The notes beneath the pieces are model-generated. The model was not told where the DNA came from. It made no database searches and was given only the letters and a program-made list of their open reading frames with translations. This document shows positions 1 through 10,765 of a stretch of DNA of 64,000 nucleotides, one piece after another. Every line of letters starts with the position of its first letter. Positions within the stretch are counted from its first letter, which is position 1. Made by a program: the position numbers and the translations under genes. Source of the stretch: Physcia stellaris (lineage: Eukaryota; Ascomycota; Lecanoromycetes; Caliciales; Physciaceae); the NCBI GenBank assembly GCA_018902385.1, contig JABSSW010000004.1, positions 124,001-188,000 of the forward strand. Direction: 5' to 3'.

Positions 1-1305
1 ATAATCCCATCAAAATAAAAAAATATATCTCCAGAGTATCAAAGTTATCAATGGGATATCGGCTTGCCCTAATTTGAAGAACTGGGAGCACGGCTCTATG
101 ATCGTCTCCGGATATCAAAGTCCCAAAAAAATACTTTTCCCCAACGTCCGCACGTTCGAATAATGATTGATCCTAAGGTCACGGCCTTCAAGGGCAGCGG
201 ATGCTGGGCCCTGGAACATACATCCCTCCCCATCTCCGCCCAAAATCCAGCAATCTCCAAACCCTATCATTGCTATGTACATACAAACCCAAAACCCAAT
301 GCTGACCGATCCCAAACTTTCAATACTCTCCCATACGGTCCGGGGACTCCTCGCTTGACTCGTGATGCCAAGCTATAGAAGGTGACGCGATATCCTATGA
401 TACCCCCTTGGAGTTGCTTTCGAGACTACTGATACTTTTCCATGCGGTTCAAAAACTCCTGTTGGGATGTAGCTTTCTCTTTTGGGGCCAGCTGGAAAAG
501 GTGAGACGAACCCTACTCACTTTGGGTTATATATGCTGGTGGTAGAAGGAAGAGAGAGAGAAGGGGGGACGCAAGCTTAATCTTTTGGGATCGACAATAG
601 GATAAGGGCAACGTTGAGTACGTAAGTCTACAGCGAGTAAATACCTTGAGGTGATCGTGGGGGGCTTTTCGCGATTGTGATGAGATGATTAAGATTTTGA
701 TTGGGCTGCTTGTTGAAGTTCGTGATAATGCCAATACTCAAAGAGTTGCGTTGTGAATTACCGCTTCCGTCATGCATAATGATAGTAGAAACTATGCGCG
801 CAAGATTTAAAGCGCAGTATGCAAGAAAGGGGAGAAGGGGAAGAAAAGGAAAAAAGGGGGAAAAAAGAAATGTCGAGGCTGAATTCGAACCCGAGACCTT
901 AAAAATAGGCAAAATTAAGAACCAGTAGCGCATCCGCACCTCGTAGGAGGAGTGTTGTGAAACACGCTCCTAGTCAGAACGCACTCCGAAGAGTATAATG
1001 TACGTCTGAAATTCTTGAAAACAAATTGCACAATTATAATATATAATAACCAAATTCAAATTAATTAAAGTGAAGATCCGCTCACTCTCATCCTCACAAC
1101 CTTCCTAATAATCTACCATTCCTCGTGAGGTTCATCACACGTAGCTGGATTACAAAAGTACTAGCAGCAATTGCAACGAGACTTCAACACTTTATCTACT
1201 CAATATTTGCTCATCGTCGCGATCACAGTCCAAGAGGTCGAATCACAAGGCAATCACGGGATAATAACAGATCATTAACACTGGATACGTGAGTATTCAA
1301 GGATT
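1..1305. other. Left-edge intergenic DNA
   Basis: I see no convincing gene here. The short reading frames overlap each other on both strands and match nothing I recognise. The only structure is a tRNA-like segment near 870-960 and an AT-rich block near 1015-1060, both listed separately. The stretch lies downstream of the minus-strand gene at 1306-2091. Confidence 0.5.
868..965 (-). repeat. tRNA-derived SINE-like element 1
   Basis: On the minus strand there is a Pol III B-box-like core, GGTTCGAATTC, about 41 nt after an A-box-like GCGCTACTGG. That is close to the spacing inside a tRNA. T-rich tracts follow the B-box, as in a Pol III terminator. The anticodon arm does not fold properly, so this is not a working tRNA. 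About 80 bp away, at 1013-1050, lies a block (TTGAAAACAAATTG, then AATTATAATATATA) that recurs beside elements 2 and 3. It sits downstream of paralog A. Confidence 0.45.
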
Positions 1306-2091
1306 CTATCCGAACATAGCCTTAAACTCGTCCTTAGACAAGGGGACCGGCGTGATATAGCCCACCTCCTCACGTCTCAATCTTTTCGCATGTTGCCCAC
1401 CTAGATCCTTAGTCTCCCCATCCCTCTTCTCTCCCCTCTTACGCTTCCCCTTCTTTGGCACCTCCTCTATCTTCTCCCACCAATCCTTCTCCGGCGCAAA
1501 GTTATCCTCAAACCCATTCCAGTGCTCGCGCACCCACACGCACCTCTCTTCCTGCAACGTCATCCACGCCCTGACACTGTCGTTCCCCAACTCCGGAACC
1601 CGCCTACCGTAAGCCACCTCATTCGAGGTCCACAGATCGGGAACACAGCGCTTGAAAAAATGCAGCAATTCTCGGTTTGTTTGCTATCATGTTCCCAATG
1701 TCAGTGTTTCCAACGACGGCCAAGCGTTGGTTCAAGAGGGGGCTTTACCTCGCTGAAACGGCCACGCTGCCTTTGGGCGTGGAGCCAGCGCCGGTCTTGC
1801 TTGCATTGACGCTCGTGGTCGACGCGCGCCTGGTGCGCTGCCTGCTCTTCGGAGGCGGCTATATATTTGGCTATGCCAATGTCAGCACGTGCCCGAGTAG
1901 GCCAAACGGTGTTCGATATTGAGAGAGCAAGCTTGTAGGAGAGGAGTGGAGTGGACATTACCTGCTTCACGACCTAGCAACCTTTTGCCATGGTGGTAAC
2001 GCGCGCTTCTTGATCTGATATGGTCCGGGGACGGCATAGCGGCGTACGATGCAGATTGGTAGGCTGCTTCAAGCTTGTCGGCGTCCTCCAT
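1306..2091 (-). CDS. Paralog A of an unrecognised RWL/GIS family
   Basis: Spliced model of three exons: 1962-2091, 1749-1870 and 1306-1683, about 209 residues, with frame maintained throughout. Introns of 91 and 65 bp both carry a CTGAC branch point. I do not recognise the family. The protein has DRRWLHAQ, then FSE, then ELLHFFKRCVPD, then RRVPEL ... W, a lysine-rich stretch (KKGKRKRGEKR) and the C-terminal tail TPVPLSKDEF. The same order of blocks occurs in the genes at 11169-12342, 13669-14730 and 17243-18065. A basic, charged, probably soluble protein is inferred. An upstream in-frame ATG at 2211 would add 40 His/Thr/Pro-rich residues; 2091 was chosen because the N-terminus then matches the paralogs in length. 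The second intron falls inside the GIS block, unlike in B and C. Confidence 0.6.
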
Positions 2092-2338
2092 ACTGATAAG
2101 AAGACGGTTCTGCGATGGTGGGTGTGGTGGTGACGAGGTAGTGGTCGTGTGGGTGATGCGCCGGGAATTGAGTGTCAAAGAATGTGTAAGGTAGTTGATG
2201 TGTTGTCCCATAGTCGGGTTACCGGGTAATCATTGCGCAAGCAGGTCTCCTATGACTTTGGATAAATTGGTCAACACAGATACGTATTTGAACGACTATC
2301 GTGTATACTCGTCATGTCTGGCGAAAACCTGTCAAACC

Positions 2339-4003
2339 TCACGAACCTGGGGAGACTAGTCGAACAGCAACGCCATCGCCTCGGTCGAGCCTGCCCTTGA
2401 TCTTGTATTCGGCTCCTCCGACGAGATCCTTTGCCACAAGCTCTCTTGTTCTACCAAGGCTTTCAATGGCTGATATTCGATCTAATGTTGCCTGCAGAAA
2501 CTCGTCAAATCCTTCTTCGCCACAAATCTCCCGGAAGGCATTCTGCATTGGGACCGAGTCTGCTCGAACCATTGCCTTGGCATCTATTGTAAAGATGTTG
2601 TTGTGATCATAGCTTTTGATGAAGTCTGCCCGAGTCATGATCTCCCGCGCTTTATGGAGCTCGATCTGAGGCAGCAAGAAACGAAGTTCTGAGTCAACTT
2701 TCGGGCCAACCTCTTGTTCTTGGGTAACTAAAGCTTTAGCAAGAACCATTGCGGCTGATGCATACTTCTGCTGATCCATAACATCGTCGTCCATTTCCTC
2801 GCCCAGGATGCCACACTTGTTGAGGAACCAAGTCTTCTCGGCCCGACAGATGTTCTCGCAGGTGTGGAGCATATCGGGCGACCTAGCCACACGATTCAGG
2901 TATGAGAGCCTACCACCCACTTTGTCATACACCTGTTCCAAGATCTTCATAGGCGGCTTTTCCTGTTTGTATTTTTCTCGGTACCCGGTCAAAGCGGCGA
3001 TTGCTTCACTTTTGGGTAAGTCAAGTACCTGCAGTATCTCCATCCGTGTAGCATATTGTTTGAGGCGCTCGTACACCCAATAATCGTCGCTGTTTAGTAC
3101 CATCGTTACCAAATTACTGGCGGCCCATTGCTCCGCTCTTTGTTGAATTAATTCAAGTAGATCCTGACCATCCTCGTCATCCCTCATCAGATGTGTACTA
3201 TTTATCACAAGCACTAACGGACGACCGACATTCTTACGCCGTTTGAGGGCTATCTTTTCTAATTTGTTGAAGGCTCTCTCAATGTCGAGAAGCGCGGTTG
3301 TATCTCTAGGTCCCTTGATGCTAAAAAGGCTACCGATGTAGTCTTCGTGAAACTCGTAATCGAGAGCCTTGCCTAGACGTATGCGAAATATCTCCAGATC
3401 TGCATGAGCCTCGAACATGGATATACCTTCGCCATTGACCTTCGCCATAGCGTCCAGAAGCATGGAAGACTTGCCGGTACCTTTCTCGCCAATAATCAAG
3501 TGATAGTGGCCACGCGTAGTCCCGTTTAGAATGGCATCGATCTTTTCCTGCTCTTTTCTTCGGATCCAGTGTTTCTCGTCATCTGTGGGCATACTGGTCG
3601 GGGAAGGCTTTCCCTGGTTGGCCAGTTCTAACATTGGGTCACCTGGTTCAAATGCTCTCTCCATTTTCTGCAACACCAGATACTTGTAGTAGCGGTGGTA
3701 GCCATAACCGGCTAGTCCCAGAACCATCAGTGAGACGAAAGTGGTCGCGGCGCTCTCAAAGGCCTTGAATAGAGTCGGACCCCAATTAATTCTTCGGGTT
3801 CTTTCATTTTGGCCTGACTTCGTAGCACTTGCATCATTGTCTGCATCTCCTTCAGGACCTGGTGGGCCAACCTGACCAGGCGTTGGTGGACCTCCGGGTG
3901 GCCCGCTGTAGCCATTTGAGTAACATCTAAGAGACTTTGCATAGCATATACCATGCAAAGATTTCCCCGGTGAAAGCAACCGTGATCGGAGAAGTAGGGC
4001 CAT
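2339..4003 (-). CDS. Mitochondrial membrane-anchored AAA+ ATPase
   Basis: Single-exon protein of 554 residues. The N-terminus (MALLLRSRLLSPGKSLHG) is basic and amphipathic, like a mitochondrial targeting sequence. A proline/glycine-rich stretch (residues about 32-52) and one hydrophobic segment (about 86-106) follow. A Walker A motif, GEKGTGKSS, lies at about 172-180, and a Walker B-like strand, RPLVLVINSTHL, at about 261-272. The rest resembles the ORC1/DEAH-type AAA+ fold seen in fungal mitochondrial ATPases of unknown job. I infer an inner-membrane protein with a matrix or intermembrane-space ATPase domain; the substrate is unknown. It is divergent from the gene at 4542, with a ~540-bp shared upstream region. 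Confidence 0.8.
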   Translation of the reverse strand: MALLLRSRLLSPGKSLHGICYAKSLRCYSNGYSGPPGGPPTPGQVGPPGPEGDADNDASATKSGQNERTRRINWGPTLFKAFESAATTFVSLMVLGLAGYGYHRYYKYLVLQKMERAFEPGDPMLELANQGKPSPTSMPTDDEKHWIRRKEQEKIDAILNGTTRGHYHLIIGEKGTGKSSMLLDAMAKVNGEGISMFEAHADLEIFRIRLGKALDYEFHEDYIGSLFSIKGPRDTTALLDIERAFNKLEKIALKRRKNVGRPLVLVINSTHLMRDDEDGQDLLELIQQRAEQWAASNLVTMVLNSDDYWVYERLKQYATRMEILQVLDLPKSEAIAALTGYREKYKQEKPPMKILEQVYDKVGGRLSYLNRVARSPDMLHTCENICRAEKTWFLNKCGILGEEMDDDVMDQQKYASAAMVLAKALVTQEQEVGPKVDSELRFLLPQIELHKAREIMTRADFIKSYDHNNIFTIDAKAMVRADSVPMQNAFREICGEEGFDEFLQATLDRISAIESLGRTRELVAKDLVGGAEYKIKGRLDRGDGVAVRLVSPGS

Positions 4004-4541
4004 TGTGAATTAATTCCCAACAATTAGCCCAATTATGGTGTTCGTATGTCGTACTCGCTAAAAGTGATCCAGTGAGTCGGCGACCAGTCCAGGAGAATGC
4101 TTGTTAGTAATTGTTTCTCTTCAATTAGTATTTGGAAAAGTTGCGAATATGTGAAAGCCTTCATGATAGTCGAGGTTTATAGCTACTGACTTCAGTTTTC
4201 ACAATACCGCCGCAACGCCTGATGACTTGACAAATGAAAGGTCAGAGGACGACAGAGGACAAGGAGCGCCAACAAGTGAAGGAAAGACAAAAAGAAAGGA
4301 AGTCAACGAAGGATTCAACGGACGGTGGTGACGGGAAGTTGCCGGCACGAAACGAAACAAGCCAAGGCGCATTTCTCCCGCATGACGCTAGGCCTGAACC
4401 AATTAAAAAGAAAAGGCCCATAAACAGACACGTTCCGCTGCTTGTTTGTCCTTTTCACCATTCCGACTTAAAGAATACAATCGCTCGATTCCTACGCGCT
4501 CCAGATTGAGATTGCTCCCAACTGCTTCAACTTTATTGAGC
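4004..4541. promoter_or_regulatory. Divergent promoter region
   Basis: Shared upstream region of the AAA+ ATPase (minus) and the membrane protein (plus). A CCAAT pentamer is at 4399-4403 (in GAACCAATTAAA), about 140 bp before the plus-strand start. A short frame at 4234-4509 is purine-rich and unlike a protein gene. Confidence 0.35.
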
Positions 4542-5615
4542 ATGCCCAAAAGAAAGGCCGCCACCAGCGCCGCGACTGCTGTAAAGCCAGTCGCGGTACC
4601 TCTGCCAGCGCAAACCGGTTCCGAGCGACAATCGACCTTCCGCTACATAATACTCGTCCTCTCTAGCTTTGCGCTCTCTGTGGCAGCTCGAACTTCCTCC
4701 TCATACTTTGTCGAAGGCGATTTAGCGGGTGTAACCCGGACCATCGACGACTGGCCGCAAATATCGGGATTTCTAGGGGGACGAGCAGTCGAGCTCGCGC
4801 TCGCATGGTGGGGAAAGTATGATGGTAGGACACCGAGAAGCGTGCAGCAGCGAGGTCAAAGGCTAACACATCTTACAGGCGTGGACATGGCAGCGCTGAC
4901 GCTATTGTCCCATATGCCTTACTATCAGCTCCTCCGGATCTTCTACGCCGTTCGCCCAACGACTGTTATCAATAATATGGCTATTGACATGCTATCCGTT
5001 TATATACCACTCGTCTTTCTGCGTCCGAATTCCGTCACCCATGACGCAACAGCTCCAAAGTCTGCTGTATCGAATCGGTCGATTATCAACGACCTCACCG
5101 TGCAGGGTCTTACCAGCCTGTTGGCAACTGGTATATACGGGCTTGTGCTGTACGCCAGCCTGGTCAGCTGGCTGCCATTGTACATTGTAACCCATTTCGA
5201 CGGGGTCAGGAGTCTTCAGGGAGCTCACGAAGCCGCATACCCCTTCGTGGCCCTTGGTGTCGTTCCACTCGGATTCGCGGCAAAAGCGTTCATCTTCACC
5301 CCAGCTATGGGGGGTAGACCTGACTCGCGCGACGCTAGGAACGCCGCCTTCAATCCAGCAACGGCATCCTTTTGGGAAACTATCAAGTACAATGTGTGGG
5401 GTCACTCCAAGCGCACGAGGATACTGATTCAGAGGACTACGACTTTGATCGCTTTCACCGGCCTCTACACCTGGCTCCAGACTTATTTCGTCGTCGAAGG
5501 AGCTGAATTCTTTGGCGCTGCCGGCTGGTCGGGCGTGTGGGCTTTGGCTGCGTCGTTGACAGGAATAGCTTTTGGTGGGTTGGTAACGTCAAGGGAGTAT
5601 CAAATTAAGGTGTGA
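4542..5615 (+). CDS. Polytopic membrane protein of unknown function
   Basis: The frame can be read straight through, but the segment 4825-4878 (54 bp, in-frame) has GTAGGA at its start and GCTAAC ... TTACAG at its end, so it is probably an intron. Removing it joins KYD to GVDMAAL and gives about 339 residues. The start at 4542 is the first ATG (MPKRKAATS). The N-terminus is basic. About six hydrophobic segments follow (for example around RYIILVLSSFALSV, LTSLLATGIYGLVLYASLV and SGVWALAASLTGIAFGGLV). I do not recognise a named domain. It is convergent with SEN15, with only 147 bp between the two stop codons. Confidence 0.75.
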   Translation: MPKRKAATSAATAVKPVAVPLPAQTGSERQSTFRYIILVLSSFALSVAARTSSSYFVEGDLAGVTRTIDDWPQISGFLGGRAVELALAWWGKYDGRTPRSVQQRGQRLTHLTGVDMAALTLLSHMPYYQLLRIFYAVRPTTVINNMAIDMLSVYIPLVFLRPNSVTHDATAPKSAVSNRSIINDLTVQGLTSLLATGIYGLVLYASLVSWLPLYIVTHFDGVRSLQGAHEAAYPFVALGVVPLGFAAKAFIFTPAMGGRPDSRDARNAAFNPATASFWETIKYNVWGHSKRTRILIQRTTTLIAFTGLYTWLQTYFVVEGAEFFGAAGWSGVWALAASLTGIAFGGLVTSREYQIKV

Positions 5616-5762
5616 TCACTTTTTCCATTCAAGCAGGTGTTTGAGGCATCGAGTTACCAGATACCCAAGAACCATGGAGTTTTTCTGAGGGAAATCATAT
5701 TTCGTTGGCGAGGGAATCTTGTTGTTTCACCACAGGGGAGAGCTTGAGGAGGAGGTTATCTG

Positions 5763-6314
5763 TCAATTCTGCCTTGGCTTAACAATGCCATCATGGATGA
5801 TATAGTATACGATGGTGCTATCATCATTCACTACCGCCATTAATAATCTCTTTCCTCGCTTCCTTGCCCTCTGATACCCACTCGTTTCCTCTGCTTGCTT
5901 ATCCTGCGCGTTGTCGTCAGGCGGAGTCTCATCGATCGCGTCAAAGACCTCTGCGAATCCTCTCAAGGACCACTTCTTCCGCAAATGCGTTGGCAGCACC
6001 CACTCTCTCTCCACGGGTACATCTTTCTCCGTGAGACCCTGCTTCAAAATTTGCACCTGCTCGTCCGGATGGATATAGACATGACGAGCAGGGAGTCCCG
6101 ATATCAGAGGTCGTGACAATTGATTGGTTCCCGACGACGAAGATGGATCTGGGTGGGTATGGATATTGATGGAAGTCCAGTCATGCTGGTATTGAAGGTC
6201 ATACTGCACTTGGAGAGCTAGGGCGTGATGAGGTGATGCTTGGCCTGCAAAGCCAGATTTATCTTCTATGAAGGCATCAAGTGCAGATGGTGCAGATTCA
6301 GCCTGTTGCCCCAT
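5763..6314 (-). CDS. SEN15: tRNA-splicing endonuclease subunit Sen15
   Basis: Protein of 183 residues. The C-terminal signature is diagnostic of fungal Sen15: PVEREWVLPTHLRKKWSLRGFAE in the middle, then LLMAVVNDDSTIVYYIIHDG and VKPRQN at the end. Sen15 is a structural, non-catalytic subunit of the heterotetrameric Sen2-Sen34-Sen54-Sen15 endonuclease that removes introns from pre-tRNAs. The frame is open upstream to 6458 but has no ATG there; the first ATG at 6314 (MGQQAESAPSALD) gives the length expected for the family. It is divergent from the DUF2985 gene. Confidence 0.85.
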   Translation of the reverse strand: MGQQAESAPSALDAFIEDKSGFAGQASPHHALALQVQYDLQYQHDWTSINIHTHPDPSSSSGTNQLSRPLISGLPARHVYIHPDEQVQILKQGLTEKDVPVEREWVLPTHLRKKWSLRGFAEVFDAIDETPPDDNAQDKQAEETSGYQRARKRGKRLLMAVVNDDSTIVYYIIHDGIVKPRQN

Positions 6315-7113
6315 GTCGCCCACCGCTGAAAGCTTCCCCTGCCAGATATCGTTTGCCTCTCTACCCGGTCCAGGCTTCAAAGTCCGATGAGTCTGATTAG
6401 AAGGTGTCTTAGTCACCAGAGCTAGGGGTTTCTGTATACCGCCATAGCTGACGAGCAATTACGACTTGTTGCTGTTGTCAAGCTTCGAGAAGCCTCCACT
6501 GGCGGTATCAAACGCAGACGCGATACTTTAGGTTAACAATCTTTTGATCTGCCGTGCATCTCAGCCAAGCAATCGCACACACAGATATGGCGACATGAGA
6601 TGAAGGATCATTTCACTCTCGGCACGGAATCTCGGCCGGTTTGGACGCCGTTGGTGGGGGTCGCAATTTTCCGCCAATCAGCGTTGGTTGACCCCTGCAT
6701 CTGCAATATCCCGCCGAGTCCCCGTCATCTGGAGAAACATCGAGTACGAGTATTATTCACTGCCAGCTTCATCTTCGTCTCTTGTTTCCGTGTAATAATA
6801 AAAGTCAATCGACATCATTAAGCTCGTCGCCTCATCTACTCATACCCATCCATCGACTCACCGGAAGTTCGCGCCTGAAGACTACGACGTCCTGACTCTT
6901 CGCCACCAAATCAATCCACCCGCCGTAATTCAATCACCTAAACCGTCGCCCTCCGATATATGAAACCAATCTTCACGCGGTTGCTCCATCAAAATTTTTG
7001 AAGCATTTCTGATCCATGGATCAAGAGTTCTGAGATCTTGCTAGCTAAGATAGCCCTCTTACAGTTCCACCCTTAGCATCCAAACCAAGCAGCAGCGTCT
7101 CCTATCCTCCGCC
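6315..7113. promoter_or_regulatory. Divergent promoter with CCAAT box
   Basis: Roughly 800 bp separate SEN15 and the DUF2985 gene. A CCAAT box in good context (CGCCAATCAGCG) is at 6674-6678. The plus-strand side becomes pyrimidine-rich toward 6800-7000, typical of a fungal 5' leader. No other gene is seen. Confidence 0.4.
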
Positions 7114-8925
7114 ATGGCCACGAATGATGGCACCGATGCGTCGCCAACCTCGCCAGTTGGGCGGCACCCAAACCGACAAGGAACGGCGAGTTCAAGCGCT
7201 TCGACAGGGGTGACTGGCCGCCTCCGCAGTGCCTCGCTCAAGTTCCTTGAGTCAAGTCCTCCATCTGGGATGTGGGATGCCACTGGAGATGTATTAGCGA
7301 AAGCGCCAACACCGTTGGAAATTCGAAGAGGAAGTTTCGGACACAATGGATGGGATGGGCCGATACAACGTAGACATACGCCGATTGATGAGGAAAGCGT
7401 ACGGAAGCTGTCATTATCAAGGACCAACTCCGCCCAGACCACAGGCCTAAACAAGTCATCATCAACGCCAATGGGTACGCATACAGAAGAAGCTGAAGAC
7501 GATTTTGCTGGCTTCTTTGGTCGTGGACGCATGGATAACCAGAGCTTTTCGCGTCAAGGAGGGAAGGAGCCAGCTTCGAAAACGGCCCCCGATCCGTATC
7601 CCCTGGATGTTGACGATGAGCAATTGGAGGATGAAGGAAAGCCCAGACCTGCAAGAAAGCTCCCAAAGAAGTTTTTGGACCCCTCGGAAGACGTAGAGCC
7701 ATTCCCATCGAGACCACTACCTAATAAGTTCGCCGAACCTTCAAAGGCTACGTCGTCAACGAAACGGCAGTCAGGACCACCAATGTTTCCCGATCCGTTA
7801 GCAGACGAAGATGATCCGTTTCCAAATGTCTTCGGGCGAGGAGAAATGACCGATCAGAGCTTCGTCCCACGAGCAAACAAAGGCCTCCCCAATAAGTTTG
7901 TAGACCCTACTGGTGACGCAGTCGCCTTCCCTAAATCATCCACCACCAAACCTCTTCGGAAAACAACGACAATAACATCAGAAAAGCCTGCGCGACGCTC
8001 AAGCTCGTCATCGACCTCTTCGCCAGCACAAGGACCTGACGCAGACGGCATCTACCCCAATGGCTACAAATTCCCACCAAAGCACACCTGGGGCGAAGCC
8101 ACCCTTATTGGTCTCAAAGGTTTTTGGAAGTTTTTCATCACGCCCCTCGGCTTTCTAATCACCATCTACGGCCTCAACGTCGTTGCCTGGGGTGGGATGC
8201 TGTTCCTTCTCCTTATCGGCGGCGGCAGTCAATACATGTGCTACCCCGAACATCTGCACGGCATCAAAGACTGCAACGATCTCTACTCCCCACGCCGCAT
8301 CTGGATCGAAATCGACTCCCAAATCCTCAACGCCCTCTTCTGCGTCACCGGCTTCGGCCTCATCCCCTGGCGATTCCGCGATCTGTACTACCTCCTGCAA
8401 TGGCGCATCAGGGGTCAACACAGTGCTCTCCGTCGCCTAGCGGGCATCAATCGTGGCTGGTTCCGTTTACCTGGGTCTTCTGAACTCCCAGTCCCCATGA
8501 ACCTGAGTTCCACAGTCCCCACCTCCTCTTCCCTGACAGCAGAGCACAACCCAGCCCTCCCGCTCCCCGTCAGCAAAACGCCCGATGAGCCCCTCACTGG
8601 GATCCGGGCGCCACCGACCAAGCTCTGGAAACTGGACTATGTCATCTGGGCGTACGTGCTGAACACGTTCCTCCAGGTCGTGCTATCGGCCTTCATGTGG
8701 GGCTACGATCGGTTCAAGCGGCCGAGCTGGAGCACGGGGACTTTCGTGGCGATGGCCTGTATCGTTGCTGGATTGGGCGGGCTGATGGCTTTCAATGAGG
8801 GCAAGGCAGTCAAGAAGGTTGAGGGAATCCCGGTGGAGGAGGAGCTAGTGCTAGCGGATGCGGAGCGGGGGGTTGACGAGAAGAAGAAGAGTAAGAGGTT
8901 GAGCAAGGAGGTCAAGCCGAAATAG
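7114..8925 (+). CDS. DUF2985 family integral membrane protein
   Basis: Intronless gene of 603 residues starting at the first ATG. The N-terminal ~320 residues are low-complexity, Ser/Pro/Asp-rich and probably disordered; they contain two FGRGxMxxQSF repeats and several (P)NKFxxP repeats. The DUF2985 region runs from about 325 to 450 and includes PRRIWIEIDSQILNALFCVTGFGLI followed by PWRFRDLYYLLQWRIRG. Hydrophobic segments occur near 345-375 and 405-425, with two more near 510-565. Members are fungal membrane proteins of unknown function. The C-terminus is lysine-rich (EKKKSKRLSKEVKPK). Confidence 0.85.
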   Translation: MATNDGTDASPTSPVGRHPNRQGTASSSASTGVTGRLRSASLKFLESSPPSGMWDATGDVLAKAPTPLEIRRGSFGHNGWDGPIQRRHTPIDEESVRKLSLSRTNSAQTTGLNKSSSTPMGTHTEEAEDDFAGFFGRGRMDNQSFSRQGGKEPASKTAPDPYPLDVDDEQLEDEGKPRPARKLPKKFLDPSEDVEPFPSRPLPNKFAEPSKATSSTKRQSGPPMFPDPLADEDDPFPNVFGRGEMTDQSFVPRANKGLPNKFVDPTGDAVAFPKSSTTKPLRKTTTITSEKPARRSSSSSTSSPAQGPDADGIYPNGYKFPPKHTWGEATLIGLKGFWKFFITPLGFLITIYGLNVVAWGGMLFLLLIGGGSQYMCYPEHLHGIKDCNDLYSPRRIWIEIDSQILNALFCVTGFGLIPWRFRDLYYLLQWRIRGQHSALRRLAGINRGWFRLPGSSELPVPMNLSSTVPTSSSLTAEHNPALPLPVSKTPDEPLTGIRAPPTKLWKLDYVIWAYVLNTFLQVVLSAFMWGYDRFKRPSWSTGTFVAMACIVAGLGGLMAFNEGKAVKKVEGIPVEEELVLADAERGVDEKKKSKRLSKEVKPK

Positions 8926-9301
8926 AGATGAAGAGCAAGAAGGGGACGGAGGTTTGATAAGGGGGGTTTTGGGGAGGGAAGGATATTATTGTTTGCTTTG
9001 CGCATTGCTCGTGGCTGGCGGCTTGTCACTTCCTGCTGCTTCTTTAGCCTTCTGCTTTCCTGTTCGCGAGGCAGCATGCCCGTCTAGCTAGATATTGATC
9101 TAAGCCCGTAGTATATTTTTGTATATATAGCTTTATGGCTATTGGCTTAGCTAGCTTAGGTATCCAAGGCTTTTCACTGCCAATCGCTTGGTAGCTTTCG
9201 ATATCCAAGAAGTGCCAATCTGATCGGATCACCAAAAATACTACGTCCGGTCTTCATTGTTGCTTTTCCAGCCCAATCCATCCTATCGTTGATGGACAAT
9301 G

Positions 9302-9335
9302 CTAGCGGCTTGGCTACTCCGGACGACATCTCATA
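9302..9335 (+). repeat. Dispersed 35-bp repeat, copy 1
   Basis: Shares TAGCGGCTTGGC, then 5-6 variable bases, then CGACGACATCTCAT (with small differences) with copies at 13194-13226, 15508-15538 and 18994-19027. Copies 1 and 3 point right and copies 2 and 4 point left, so pairs 1/2 and 3/4 face each other around paralogs B and C. Confidence 0.55.
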
Positions 9336-10213
9336 TCTCGACGTTCCCTCGGGAATCAACTACCCTAATTACGCCTTACACACTGATTCTAATCCTATCC
9401 TTGATCATTGAGGACCTTGCGAGCTGCTGGCCGAGATGGAAATTTGAAAGTGACTCGGAGCCTCTACTGCTCTATTCTCAGCTAAGACAACGATGCTAGA
9501 TGTTCCCCCCCCCAAAACCCTCCCTGCCTAGGAGCCGTGAAATCAATAGATAAAGAGGTAGTCTGCGTGTACAGTGCCGGAATGAGGCTACGATACGATA
9601 TCTTGTCCCAGGACTGATTTCCTGGCTTTGGAGAATTGCGAGACTGGAGAGGGAGATGGAATGGTTTGGGTTGCTTCGGTATAGGAATTGTCGCGAGTTA
9701 TCCTCCGGAATTCTCTTGCTGGGTTTTATTTGGGGGGGGGGATATCTCAGGGTACTATGCCATGAATCGAGATCCTAGATTTGTTGAATACTAACATCGT
9801 GTATGATACCCGGTATTGAGAGCTGGAAAAATGGGTAGGGTGGTAGTAGGTTTCCTTTCTCTGTTTTGTTAGCCTTTCTTTCCTTATATTGTAGGAGAAT
9901 CGGGCGGAAAAGGTTAATGACCCTATCATAGATAGACGTTGCTGGAAATCCCCCTGCAGTCTCGAACAAAGGACCACCAAGAACTGGAACGAGAAAAAGG
10001 ACCTAGCCTCATCACATTCGATCTCCCTCCACACCCATCTACCGCTTCTTCCTCCCCCAGCTTTAGAGTTGGAATTAGCTGCCTCTTCATCTCCGACGTG
10101 ATGACTTCGCCGTCCGGTGCCTGCAGTTGGAGATCTTGGATACTTCCATGGCGGAAGTTGCCACTGGCCGGTTTGGGCGGCTTGGAGGCGCGTTGGGTCT
10201 GTAAGCGGTTGAT

Positions 10214-10400
10214 GAGGAATAGTTTTCTTTTCTTTTCCTTTTCCTTTTCCTTTCCTTTCCTGTCCTTTCTTTTGTTTGTGTTGTACCGGTGTTGGCGGGC
10301 GTGGACGTAGAAGCAGAGGGTCGAAAGGTGTAGCTGAGGGCCCGTAGTAAGAAAAAAGGAAATGAAAAGGAAAGGAAAGAAAAGAAAAGAAAAGAAAGAT
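10214..10400. repeat. Polypyrimidine/polypurine inverted tracts
   Basis: A TTTTCC-rich tract on the plus strand (10214-10275) is followed about 75 bp later by a GGAAA/GAAAA-rich tract (10349-10400). The two are imperfect reverse complements and could form a long hairpin. No coding content is evident. Confidence 0.6.
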
Positions 10401-10674
10401 GAATCAAGTTGCGAAGAGCTAGGTGTGGATGGATGACCCTATGTGTTGAGAGCTTTGAGCTTCGCTTGTGACGGCAGGGTGCTCGTGTCGCTTTGCAGGC
10501 TTTTAAGGAGGGTTATGTTTGATTCAGGAGGAATATCAAGAAGGGAACAGCTTTGTGAATTGGCAACCTGACTGAACGACATGGCGGAGTGTGCCACTAT
10601 GATAGAAGAGGTGACTATCGATCCTCACTCTACCCGAGAAAAATCGAAAGGAAAAACATAATGAGAAAAGAAAA

Positions 10675-10765
10675 ACAAAAATAGGTAAACAACACATGGC
10701 TCGAACCGGGCACCAAAAGGGGAGGGAGCCCACGTATCACGAGTAGGGCCACGGAAGAATCCATA
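10675..10765 (-). repeat. tRNA-derived SINE-like element 2
   Basis: The minus strand has the B-box-like CCGGTTCGAGCC preceded by an A-box-like GTGGCCCTACTCG at roughly tRNA spacing, and is followed by T-rich runs. Around 10884-10920 lies the block TTGAAAGCAGATTG/TCTAATTAT that is shared with elements 1 and 3. It lies downstream of paralog B. Confidence 0.45.

Noticed and set aside
8155-8483. Overlapping frames on both strands inside the DUF2985 gene
   Set aside because: They are shadows of a strongly conserved coding frame.
9503-9745. Possible ~240-bp MITE with CCCCCCCCCAAA / TTTGGGGGGGGGG ends
   Set aside because: Similarity is limited to homopolymer runs plus a few bases, and no target-site duplication is visible.
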